From assembly GCA_013396655.1 (NCBI GenBank), contig WBMV01004259.1:496001-560000 (forward strand): a stretch of 64,000 nt of DNA. The letters run 5' to 3'. Shown here piece after piece: positions 50,505 through 61,315 of this stretch. Source of the stretch: Campylorhamphus procurvoides. Its lineage: Eukaryota > Chordata > Aves > Passeriformes > Dendrocolaptidae. The position numbers and the translations under genes are program-made. The first letter of the stretch is position 1. Every line of letters starts with the position of its first letter. The notes below the pieces were generated by a model. That model had not been told where the DNA came from. It did not search any database and saw only the letters and a list, made by a program, of their open reading frames with translations.

Positions 50505-53500
50505 GTAGTTAATAATACATGAATATTATCCATATTTCTTAGAAGGCTGCACTACTTAGAAAAAAAAATGCATTCTAGGAAAGGCAAATGCAGTGCTGTC
50601 TGCATGGGAAAAAGAATATGAGTTTTGCAGTAGGGACTGTTCCTGATAATCAGTGACAAAGAAGACAACTTTTAGCTGACAGTGGATATTAAAATTTGAT
50701 ACCACACCATTGAAGAAGACAGAAAGACAATCCCTGTAGCATTATTATGTAGCCATACTTCTGTGACTGTCAGTGAAGAGTCATCATAGGCAGCTCTACT
50801 GTTCATGGTTCTGAGCAGTTGCTTCTTATATGCACTATTGATTATACCAGAAGCATTTTCCAAAAAGTTTTAGGTAATACGGTGTAATGCTGTGTATCAG
50901 CAGTTTCCCATCAGATCAATGCCAGGTCACATCTGTCCTGTCCTAGTGAATAACTTCACCAAGTATTAAATTTCATGAGGATCTGCTGCTGTGGAATCCA
51001 AACCCCATAATTCCCACATAAAGCTGAAAGTCTTTTTGTGTATTGCTCCTAGTAGTCAATGCAGCAGATTCATTCCACTGATATTAAAAGGTTAGGAAAG
51101 GGATTATATTGAGTTGCCATGAATAGTGAAAACATAAAAAACCCTCCACTTTATTTGGGCTCTGTAGAAGGTCAAAGATATGACGGTTACTTTGTTAGTT
51201 TCTGAAGCTTAGAAAGATAAGATTGAGGCCTTGACTCAGTTTAAGAAATCTGGATATGGATATCATTTGGACATATAATTTCAACAGGTGGCAAACACAA
51301 TGGTTGAACATAATGGATCTTCTGCTGTTAAAAAATACTGCTATGTAAAATTCTATTATTTACTATGGATTTATCAATTATTGCAAGGACTCTGCTGATG
51401 ATTTTCTCCTATTTTGCAGCTGCAATATTGGAATAGCTTTTAAAAATATATATATTCACTGTTAAGGTTCTGAAGAAAATATAATGTAGTGCTTTCTTTT
51501 TTTACATATTCATACCGTAGACAAGATTTAATTAATCTTATACTGGTTTGTCAACTTTATAATAAACAACTCCACCTACTCAGCTTTAGAAGACAAAGGC
51601 CACTGTTTTAAGAAAAAAATGAAATTAAAACAGGTTTAACATAAGCCATACTTAGACACTTACTGAACTGTGGAACAATTTCAGTTTTCAGCAGAAGTTT
51701 ATTCAATAAAAATATTAATCTACATTTTTCTAACAATATGATAACCTACTCCTTAAAAACATTTTAACAAAATCTGCCCACAGATACACTTCTCCATAGA
51801 CATTTCTATTCTCATAGACATTTTTTTCTTAAATATATCTTATAAGTGAAAAATCAATGTTCTTATTTTGCAGTTGATAGTATTTTCTCAGTGCTTTTAA
51901 TCTGATTGTCTAAAGCAATTTATGGCTATAGGAATCTGTTATGCTTCTCTTCACCTGAAGACAGGGAAAAGATGAACAATTCCCAAAGGACAAACAACAG
52001 GGAAGAAAGAGCTGTTGTTTGTTTCATGCTAATCATATTGCTGCCATGTGCTAACCACCTGGGGGAATGGTTTGAATAGTTTTTCCCAGTGATTTAGAAT
52101 GGCTCCAGCAAAGCCTCTGGCACAAGACTGGGCACTAAAAGCTGAAAAAGAGGGCATGCAAACAAGAAATCACTTTTGGATGTAAAGCTTTCCTCTAGGT
52201 CCCAAGGGTGGATCAAGTATCTAGCTGTCTATTTATCGCGAGCAAGTAGCTTAGATCATGTCAAAAAGAATTATATCTGCTTAATATCCCCTGGGGTTTC
52301 TTTTCCCTGAAACATTAGTATTGAAGTAAAAACCAAAACAAAAGCCCACAAAATAAACAAACCAACAAACCCACTAAAACCAAAATCAACCAATAAAAAT
52401 AAAGATACTTAAAAAATATATTATCCTAAGTAAGTGTAAATTCTGAGGATAAAAGAACTATTATTTAATGGACTTTGGAAGCCTAGAAAGGAATAGAGTT
52501 TGTAGAACACAACAGTGGTAAAGTTGAGTGTTATGAAGACTGTCAAGTTTTTGGCATACTAGCTGTCTTTACTTTCTAGAGTAATCGCATAAAATTTACA
52601 GAATTCACAGGCCAGTTATTATTACCTACCAAAGTGCATTTAAGGGAGAAGAAGGTGCAGCCTACGGTTGTTGCTACACACTTGCCTATTTCTGCTCTGT
52701 CATACACTTTTTATGGAAGGGCATGCAGATTAAAAATTCCTTACACTTCTTGCTCATTCTTTTTTTTTTTGCTTATCAGCTCCTTACTATGTTACAAGCA
52801 ACTATATTTCAGCTTACATGGTTTGCTTTTCTCTTATCATCCTGACAAACCACTGATTTGTTCAAGGCTATGTGCTTACAGCTAACAAAGGAATTGAGTT
52901 ATATAGAACAAAAACTGAAGCTGAAGGATGAAGTAAAAGCAATGCCATTGTAAGGTCCATTTCCATTTGCCAGCACTGCACTTGAGACAAGGTCTAAAGA
53001 AATTATACCTATTGCCTGAATAGCAGAGATGTGTTGGCAAGCAAATACCCACTAGAGCAGCATTAAAGAAAGAGAAAATGATTTGTGTTATCATTCTGGA
53101 TTTTGCCATTACACCTATTGTTGGTCATTCGAAACAAATATTTGAAATTTATTTGAGAGGCTGTAGTGACATCTGAATGTGAAATTTTGTGTTGCACTCA
53201 TTGTCACTGGATGCCCTAGTGCCTTCCAAACGAGCAGGACAAAATTGCTGCTGATTTATGATTAGTGTTCATACAGTGCAATGGAAGTAGACCAGGCTGT
53301 TAAGGAAGAGTGGAGCTAACCAAAAAGAAGTAATGGTTTCAAATTCTATAAGTAATTTATCTGGTTATCTGATTAATGAGAACAGGTACCCAGATAAATT
53401 CCCTTCAGAAAATTGTTCCCTGGTCACCAAATTTTTTGCTTCCTTATATGGACATACACTTAACAGTGTTTATCAAATAGTATGATCAACTATAAGAGGA

Positions 53501-53820
53501 TTAAAAAATTAATATAATAGAAAAGATTAGTATCTAAAATCTTACCCTGCACATGGCTCTCTGGCAGTTCATGTTGTACTCTTTTGATCTTTACCCTCAC
53601 GTCAATATCAAAGCCATAGCTCTTATATTTGGAGTTTTATGGTCATCTGAGATATTTCAACAACAAAATGTGCACCAAGAGGATATGTGGTTGATAAAGT
53701 AAAATTTGGAATATAAATGAATAATCAGTAACACCATGGGTCACACTGTTACAGTTTAAGCTAAAAAAAAAACAACAAATATTTTCTGTCCAAAGATTAC
53801 TGTGTTTTCTAGCAAAGCAG
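50505..53820 (+). other. EYS: EYS intron, no recognised element
   Basis: AT-rich intron with a CAAA-rich tract at about 52330-52405. No exon or transposon was recognised. Confidence 0.55.
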
Positions 53821-53847
53821 AAGAGACTTGTATACTAGCATAAAAAA

Positions 53848-54282
53848 TTGTCTTCAGAAAAGCCAGTATATTCCTTCTGGATGGATGAGGGAAGGAAGAG
53901 AGAGGAGGGAACCTCTCTCCCTCCTGTGCTTTTTCCCTGTGTCAAGCTGGTATGTGGCCCTCATTCAACAGAATTTGTGCAGAAATTACAATCAGGCAGA
54001 CAGAGCTCCAAGTTTCATCCCAACCAGATGAGGTTTGCCCTTGTGGCTGCAGAACCAGACTCGTCAGCCAGCTGTCAGGCTGGGAATCAATCTGCTGCTT
54101 TTCAGAAGAGTGGTGAGCAGTGCCAGTCCCCACAGGCCTGTGGTACAATCTATGCCAACCTTTGTGGAAATGGTCGCCCCTGCTCTCTGATGCCCCTGCT
54201 CCCCTTGGTAAGTTTTTCCCTTTTCCCAGTCCTAATACTTTTTGGTAGTACTTTTTCCACAGAAGTCTGCCTGAATTTATAA
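53848..54282 (+). other. Unassigned open stretch, possibly a chance ORF
   Basis: A 144-codon frame on + and a 118-codon frame on the minus strand overlap in a locally GC-richer stretch. The + frame contains cysteine-bearing CQSPQACGTIYANLCGNGRPC followed by a cttggtaagt donor-like site (about 54206), which at first sight resembles an EGF exon. The cysteine spacing does not fit an EGF domain, no good acceptor precedes it, and it is not needed for the EYS reading frame. It could be part of an unclassified repeat. Confidence 0.2.
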
Positions 54283-54299
54283 CCCAGAAGTAAAGCAAC

Positions 54300-56145
54300 T
54301 CTCTGCAGAATTAACAGTAATCTCCAAAATGGAGCTACATCATACTGCTTAGATCTCATAGCACTAAGAAGGCCTCCAACTAATACTTAGAGAAGCTGTT
54401 TGCATTTATTTCATGAGAGAAGAAATAAGTTCTAGATCACATATCCAGAACTCGAAGGAAGTAGAGCTGAGAGAAAACATCAACTTGTTTAACAAATTCA
54501 GTTCTTTAAAACAAGCAAAAAACCCCCAAACAAACAAACAAAAAAAAAGTAGGGCTTTTTTAAGGCCCTCTGCACTGTATCAATCACCATTTGTTTTCTG
54601 AGTATAAAAAAGTGATAAGGAAATAAATCTTTAATATATTTGGCATACTATATATTAAAGCAGTTGGTTGGAGTGATAAAATTGTTATGCATATTTATAA
54701 CAGCTCTACTAGCAATGTTAGATGCAATTTTTATATTTATGAACAACATATAAAATAGATTATTGTCATTTTCCTGTTTTAAAAAATCTGCAGTCTCTCC
54801 TACTGTTTCTCCCCATGGACTATAGGAGCATTATAGTCTCATCTCTGTGAAACCACTTGCCACTATCATTAATTCTATTGATGTCTCTCTCGTGTTTGTC
54901 CTTCCAGCTGAGTGTTCAAAACAGCAGTGGTTCAAAGTCGGATACTTCCATTAGGGGCTAGTTTTACAGAAGTTAATTAGTCAATTTTCTTTCACACAGT
55001 AGCAGTAATTCTACAGATGAGTTCACATAAATTTTAAAATGTCCTATACAGTTTTTTTGCCTCTTTAGTGTTTAATTTGAATTACCTTTTTCATTTTTTC
55101 TTATTCTATTGAAATAAACAGTAACAAAGCACCCTAGGCACATTTCATATATGCTGTTAATTATCTCTGAGTTGTACAGAAGTTCGTAAAAACTAGAATC
55201 TTTCTGTAATAAACTAAATATCCTGCAATAACCTGTTTTCAAAAAAAAATTGAAATGAAAAATATTTAATTAAAACTCTGATCACATAATACCCTTATAT
55301 ATCTTTATACAATGTATCCTAATTCATACACTAGAAGAGCATATAATTAAATACAAAGACAGTGAAACACACCAGATAAAACCAATAAGCATGTTCAGTT
55401 TCATTTTTAAATGAAACTTTTGAGAAGAAGTTAAAATTAAGCCTATGCTCAAGTTTAAACCACTTTTCAAAGATACAGAAATTCCCCAAATCTTTTCTTT
55501 ACTGACTTCCCTATCTAAAAAGGAGCTGGCCCCTAGAGATACAGAGAATGTCTGTACAAAGACTCCATAAAAATTCTGTTAGCCAACTCAGCACTGTGTA
55601 TTTTGAAGTACATAATGTATAATAATTTTTTAGCCTGTTTATTAATGTCAGTAAGATCAAACACACATTCTTGATGTGCTGCATAAATTTTGTGATATCT
55701 GCACCAGCTCTTTCCAATACTGTACAGTAAGTTTCTAGTACCTGCTAGAGCTTCTTGCTGATTATTTTTCATCCTTCAGTATCTGCCCTTTCTTCATTTG
55801 CTACCAAAAACTCAGAAATTCACATTCTTAATTTTCCTTTCTAAGTTACAATTAAATATTAATAAAGTTTCTTTATTCTATAAAGTCATATGCAAAGAGA
55901 GGTGGCACCTGCCCAAAGTACACAAAAGTTAACTTCATCTTCTCCATTCTTATATGAGATGTGTATGGATAGAATGCTAAGTTCTGTTTTACCCTATATG
56001 TTCACCTGAGAAATGAAAATAAAATTAGTAAATTTAATAAATCTAGTAAAATTAATTAATTTAAGCTATGTCATTTTCCTGCCCAGACCTCTAATTGTTT
56101 TACCTGAAATCAGGGTTTCACATGTATCACCGTATTATATTAGTC
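54300..56145 (+). other. EYS: EYS intron, no recognised element
   Basis: AT-rich intron with a CAAA/A-rich tract at 54512-54548. No exon seen. Confidence 0.55.
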
Positions 56146-56151
56146 ATCATA

Positions 56152-57850
56152 ATAATCATATAAGGTTTAGGGTTGGAAGGGACCTTTAAAGGTCATTTAG
56201 TTCAACTCCCCTGCAGACATCTTCCACAAGATCAGATTGCTGAGAGCCACATCCAACCTGACCTTCAGTGTCACCAGGGATGGGGCATCTACCACCTCTC
56301 TGGGTAGCTTCAGTGCTTCACAATTCTCATTGTGATGAATTTCTTCCTTCTATCTAATCTGAATCTACCCTCTTTTAGTTTAAAAACATTACCCCTTCTC
56401 CTATTGTTAGAGACCCTGCTAAAAGGTTTGTCCACATCTTTCTTATAAGCCCCTGTTATGATCCAGTTATTAAAATTATTAGAAATGCCTCTGCCTGAAT
56501 TAAGGTGCAAATGAGACCATATGCAAAAGTCAATAGTATGGATTTTATCTACACTAAACTGAGGCAGAGAAAGAGAGATAGAAAGAAATAGGAAAAAGGA
56601 GGAGAGGGTGGGAGAAGAAAGAGAGTGTCAGAAAGAGATTAAAATAAAAAATATATCACCACTCAGTGGAACCTGGCAGTGTCCCATCAGTCCAGTTCTT
56701 CTGGTCTTCTTGGTGGTGAGGGTCCCATAAAACACAGAGTCCAGGGGATTAATATATGTTCAGGAGATGCTCAGGTACCTCCCCTGTTGGGGGAAGCTTT
56801 ACAATCTCTTGAGACAGGCTCTGGTTTTGTTGCATCACTTGAATCATGTGCAGTCCTCTGGTGGTGGAAGGCCTCAGGAATGAGTCATGGGGGCATTTTG
56901 GAGGCCTTTGGTGGTTTATGACTCTTCACTTGCCTCTCATGTGAATTTCCCATGTGTATGTGGTCTTCCCGGACTGGGGGTGCTTTACTTTGTTTGGTGT
57001 GGAGAGATTTGGCCATCACACCCCCAAAATCCTTCTCCTCTGCAACTCACTGGGCTCACCTAGGGCTGAACCTTAACACAGACACATTCTTCCCTAACCT
57101 TGTTTACTTCTCCTCAGATCTGAGATAAGTGGACAATGGTCTTAAGCTCTCCACACAATCTGAATTCCAGTCAGGAGGCACTGGGGTGGGTGGTTGTGCT
57201 TTCCTGGTCCCAGACAGGCAGTTGCTTCGTTGCAATTTGACAAAAAGTCTTTCTTTGATTTTGACAATGTTTAAGACATTTAGGCATTAACAACATTTCA
57301 GTCTCTCACAGACCCCTTTAAGTAATGAAAGGCCACAGGAAGGTCTCCCCAGAATCTTTTCTTCTCCAGGCCAAACAACCCTAACTCTCTCCACCTGTCT
57401 TCATAAAAAAGCTGCTCCAGCCCTCTGTGGCCCTCCTCTGGATCCACTCTGATAGGTCCTTGTATTTCTTGTAATGAGGAGGCAGAACCATTAATAGGGG
57501 AAGAATCCCCTCTCTTGATCTGCTGGCCACACTTCTCCTGTGCCAGTTTAAGATATAATTGGCTTTCTGGACTGCAAGTGCATGCTACCAGCTCATGTCT
57601 TTTCACCAGCTTTTCATCCACCACTATCTCCAACTCTCTCTAGAGGGCTGTTCTTAATTCCTTTAACCAGTCCATACTGATACTAGTGATTCCGCCAACC
57701 AAGGTGCAGGACCTCACATTTGGCCTTGTTGAACCTTGTTCTGGGTTCCCCACTTCTTGAGCTTGCTTGGGTACCTCATCATGCCATCCTATCCTTCAGG
57801 TGTGTCAACTGCACTACTCATCTTGGTGGTGTCTGCAAATTTGACAGATA
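56152..57850 (-). mobile_element. CR1 LINE, antisense, split by an LTR
   Basis: The left piece (56152-56453) is CR1 3' UTR and tail: ggtttagggttggaagggac, ttcaactcccctgcagacat, gtgatgaatttcttccttct, ending atctttcttataagcccc. The CR1 resumes at about 57311 with ccccTTTAAGTAATGAAAGG, then ctccccagaatcttttcttc and aacaaccctaactctctcca. It runs to about 57850 (tcttggtggtgtctgcaaat). In uninterrupted CR1 copies these two parts adjoin. The right part keeps relics of the reverse transcriptase C-terminal region (minus frame 57298-57633, with GLFGLEKKRFWGDLPVAFHYL). Confidence 0.9.
56454..57310 (-). mobile_element. ERV LTR inserted into the CR1
   Basis: The sequence between the two CR1 parts is about 857 bp, starts tgttatgatcc and ends agtctctcaca, so it has TG...CA ends. 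The flanks read agcccc on the left and gacccc on the right, a possible but imperfect 6-bp duplication. A purine-rich tract (56560-56640) follows the left end. No retroviral gene is present, so it is a solo LTR. The minus orientation is tentative and rests on the resemblance of its layout to 46250-46900. Confidence 0.72.
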
Positions 57851-60800
57851 TAGTAAGTTGAGACCAATTAATTTTCTCTTTTTAAGTTAAAAGTCACTAC
57901 GCTGGTGTATTTAGGCTAGTGACTCAATGCTATAAATTTTTAAGACCTTAGCCATTACAGTCATGGCAGTTTATTTATTGACATCTATATAATTTCCTCA
58001 TTTTCATTCTTGTACACATTTTGAAGAAATGGAAAGACATATATTTCAGTTGGAAGAAGGAAGTGATTAAAAAGTTCTTCCCAAACAAGTTCTTCCCTCT
58101 AGTTCACTAGGAAGGAACAGATTTGTTAGCTATCAACTAAATTTCCATATGTTTCCTACAGTTATTATCTTCCCAGTGTCAGGGACTTCTAGAACTTCTT
58201 CTCTTAGGAATGTACGTTAAATACAAATAAAATGTAAGGAGGTTTTCATTCCTAGTATTAAGCTAAGGAGTTTATTTTCTTTGTTTTAACAATTCTTATG
58301 GCTCCATCAATGCGGAAAAATAAAAATACTGTTTCTTTTTGTTCATTTGGCCACATAGCATGTTCTGAGTTCTTTAAACTTTTTATTCATAAACCAGTCA
58401 CTCTAGTTCCTAATGCTGAAAATACCTAAGGGAAAAATTGTAAAAATAAACAGCTATAAGGATATGCACATCACTCAGGCTGTATTTGTGGATGGGGAGA
58501 GAAAGGGAAGGGAGTGGGAAAAGAAGAAAATGTGAGCATAAAAAAAACCAATAACATAAGACAATATGGAAGACAAAACAAACATTGAAAGCCAGTCTGA
58601 TACCCAGTCTGATTCTTAGGTTTTGGGTTGAGTTGGGATTTTCTCCATGTACTTTAAAAGTGGCAAAGCAGCCTAAACACATGTATGTCTTCATTTTGCA
58701 AGCCATCTTACCAGTCAATTAAAAAACTGAAAAAATCCAGGTTATTGTACCAGTCTGCAGTTGAGATGATTACAATTAATCTGAAAATATTTGTTTAATG
58801 TTTGTGAAAAGTACTGGCTTAAGCATCCCTAAAACTTGCTCTTCAATAATCCTCCAAACAATTCAGGTATAATCTGGAAACAGTGATTCAATTCCTGAAT
58901 GCTGTCTTGCAGGCAATATATTTCACCCCAGGTGCAGAAAAGTCACACCAATTTCATCTCTGAGAACAAATTTTTTTAAGTTAACATGTATCTACTAAGA
59001 ATAGGGTTAAACTTGAGTGAATTTACTTGATGAAGTTCTTTCTTGCAGAAGGGACTTAAGATGGGTAAAGAAATAAAAAATACTGGTTAAACATTTTTAA
59101 CAAATAAATAGTAATGCTTAGACACTGGGGAGAAAAAGGTTGAGTCTAGTCAATGAGAATTTCCAAATATATTCTCATGACCAGCAATCATAAAGGAGAA
59201 ACTATCTTCTACAACCCATTTTTATAGGTAAGCAGCAGAACAAAGATGAGACCAAGGATAGCATAAGCCCACTACTGAATGAGGTGCCTGACATTCAGTG
59301 TCTTTGCTGTGGTTTTTACATGCATTATCAAATTTCAGGTTTCCCAGGTCCCTATACCCTAGTGCCAAAATTTAGAGGAAATACGATTTAGAAGAAATAA
59401 ATGAGAGAGGAATGCCAAACTAGGAACTACTTAGACAAAGAGAGTATTTATATATGTCCAATGGGCTTGACAGAATGCATCTAGGGAAGATGAAGGAGTG
59501 GATCAATGTAACCAGAACATGGTAAAGGGTAGTTTCACTTGATACGATAATGGCTATTGTCACAATGGAACAGTGCAGGAATAGGAATTCAGAAAATAAG
59601 AACTAAGGAATATACAACTGCTGAAGAACATTGTGTTCTTTGAGGCCCTGGGAAGGTAAGTCACATTAAATCTGTTGGCTATCATGCTCCTCTTATACCT
59701 AGGTCATCAGGAGATGACAGTCTCATTTAGCTATCTGCTGTTTCAATAGCCAAAGGCAGAGATTCACAGTAAAGTATTCCCATAACTGCAGTTCTCTTAA
59801 AGACTTTACTTGGCCATGTAAATACTGTTCATTTTTACAAAAATGGCATATCAGATAGGGAAGAGATCACTGTAATGGGAATGTTTAGAAGACTGATAGG
59901 TCAAGCCAGTTTTAAACTTTATAACAAACTTCAATTAATTAATTCATAAACAGCATACTTAATGCTAGTAGTTTTTACAGTTTATTAGATAGAGTACACC
60001 CACATACTGTTATTCTGTAACACAAGTTATCTGTGGTCACACAATACCACAAAGATTATGCCTTCTAGTTAGTGCTGATGGCTATGATCCCTAGTGCTTC
60101 TTAGCTTCCAAAGTCAAGGTAATGTCTCATGAGCTCTTTGATGAAAGAAATCATTACTGACTTGAGCTTCTCATCCTTTGTCTCCATTTTTCTTCTTCAT
60201 ATTTACTAGTTGATGCTATTTTGTCTCCACCCCGTGCCCCCCCTCCCTCCCCTTCCCTTTGAAAGGATGGTTTGCTGGTATTACTTGCCTTGGGGCTTTT
60301 TGTGTCCTGACAGTCATTCTCCTTTGGTGGCCAGCAATATGTTCTGCCTACTTTCCATGCCTTATGGTAATCTTGTTCTTTGACAACTTTCTTGTTATTT
60401 GTATGAGTCACTACACCTTCTCTCTTTCCCTTTGGTGGTCACATTGTACATATACTCGCGTAAAATGCTTACACATTTCGACTGGCTACACCATCACAAT
60501 GTTCTAAAATGTTTCATACCACTGTTGGCTATACTGTTTTATTGTGCTTATGATTGGATTCAGGGCAAATTACTAGTTATATTTGTTCAGGGCACTTATA
60601 ATGTATAGGTTTCACAGGACCCTTTTGAGAAGCTAATATAAGCTGCAAATCTTTCTCTTTCCTATGAAGAAATTATTTTAATTTATTTTAGTTGACAGGT
60701 AGGGTCTGAATGTGTAACAGAAACCCTGTGCTACATTTTCTGATTACTGGTTGACCGCTGTGTTTGTCTTGCAGGCTTTGCTAGTGTCACTGCATCATTT

Positions 60801-61118
60801 CTCCCTCATTTCCAAGCCTTTAAAATCCCTTTCGCACACTCAGTTCTGTTCCTGCAGGCATCTCTATCCCTTACAGCCAATAGTTATCTTGCCATTTCCT
60901 CCAACTCATGTGTCCTCTTTTCCCACACTTTTTCAACAAAAATAGTAGACAAGTTTTGCCTCTGTCAACTGTTATACCATCTGCAAATACAGGCATGTAG
61001 AATAGTTTCAGTTGGATATAACACTGCATTTTTCCACGTATTTACTTAGTAGTAAAATACCAGACCCAAAGAAAATTCTACAAACTTTCACATTGCCTTT
61101 TCATTTTATATTTTCTCT
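57851..61118 (+). other. EYS: EYS intron before exon E
   Basis: AT-rich intron. A C-rich tract with G-quadruplex potential lies at 60230-60257 and is listed separately. Frames at 58410-58718, 60154-60411 and 60259-60608 show no family resemblance. Confidence 0.55.
60230..60257 (-). other. G-quadruplex-capable tract on the minus strand
   Basis: The + strand reads ccccgtgccccccctccctc followed by cccttccc, so the minus strand has at least four runs of three or more G separated by loops of one to three bases. This fits the standard quadruplex pattern. It lies about 900 bp upstream of exon E, on the template strand of EYS. Confidence 0.7.
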
Positions 61119-61147
61119 GTGTTTGTTTGTTTGTTTGTCTGTTTGTT
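61119..61147 (+). repeat. GTTT tandem repeat at the exon E acceptor
   Basis: About seven GTTT units, one changed to GTCT, end eight bases before the AG of exon E. They take the place of the usual pyrimidine tract. Confidence 0.85.
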
Positions 61148-61155
61148 ATATCTAG

Positions 61156-61315
61156 TGCCTCTGTGCACCTGGATGGACAGGAGAATTTTGCCAATTTGCT
61201 GAAAATGCATGTTTAATTTACCCAAATAGTTGTTCTGAAGGATCAACTTGCATGGATGTGAGCCAGCTGAGAGAACAACCTTTGTTTCAGTGTTTGTGTC
61301 CTCGTGATTTCACAG
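61156..61315 (+). CDS. EYS: EYS internal coding exon E (EGF-like), phase 0 to 1
   Basis: This exon is 160 nt long and ends at acag/gtaaga. Read in phase 0 it is open and continues the fifth EGF domain as CLCAPGWTGEFC. It then carries C1 to C5 of a sixth domain (ENACLIYPNSC, SEGSTC, then FQCLC and PRDFTG), whose C6 must lie in the next exon beyond the window. The C3-C4 loop of the sixth domain (MDVSQLREQPLFQ) has 13 residues, longer than usual. CSEGSTC fits the O-fucose consensus. The acceptor is unusual: instead of a clean pyrimidine tract it follows a GTTT tandem repeat and ends tatatctag. The size and phase match human EYS exon 9 as I recall it. Confidence 0.92.

Noticed and set aside
53848..54210. 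Possible additional EGF-like exon of EYS
   Set aside because: Cysteine spacing does not match an EGF domain, there is no convincing acceptor, and exons D and E already join in phase 0 to complete one EGF domain.
57298..57633. 111-codon minus-strand ORF
   Set aside because: Its end matches the C-terminal region of CR1 reverse transcriptase, so it is part of the split CR1.
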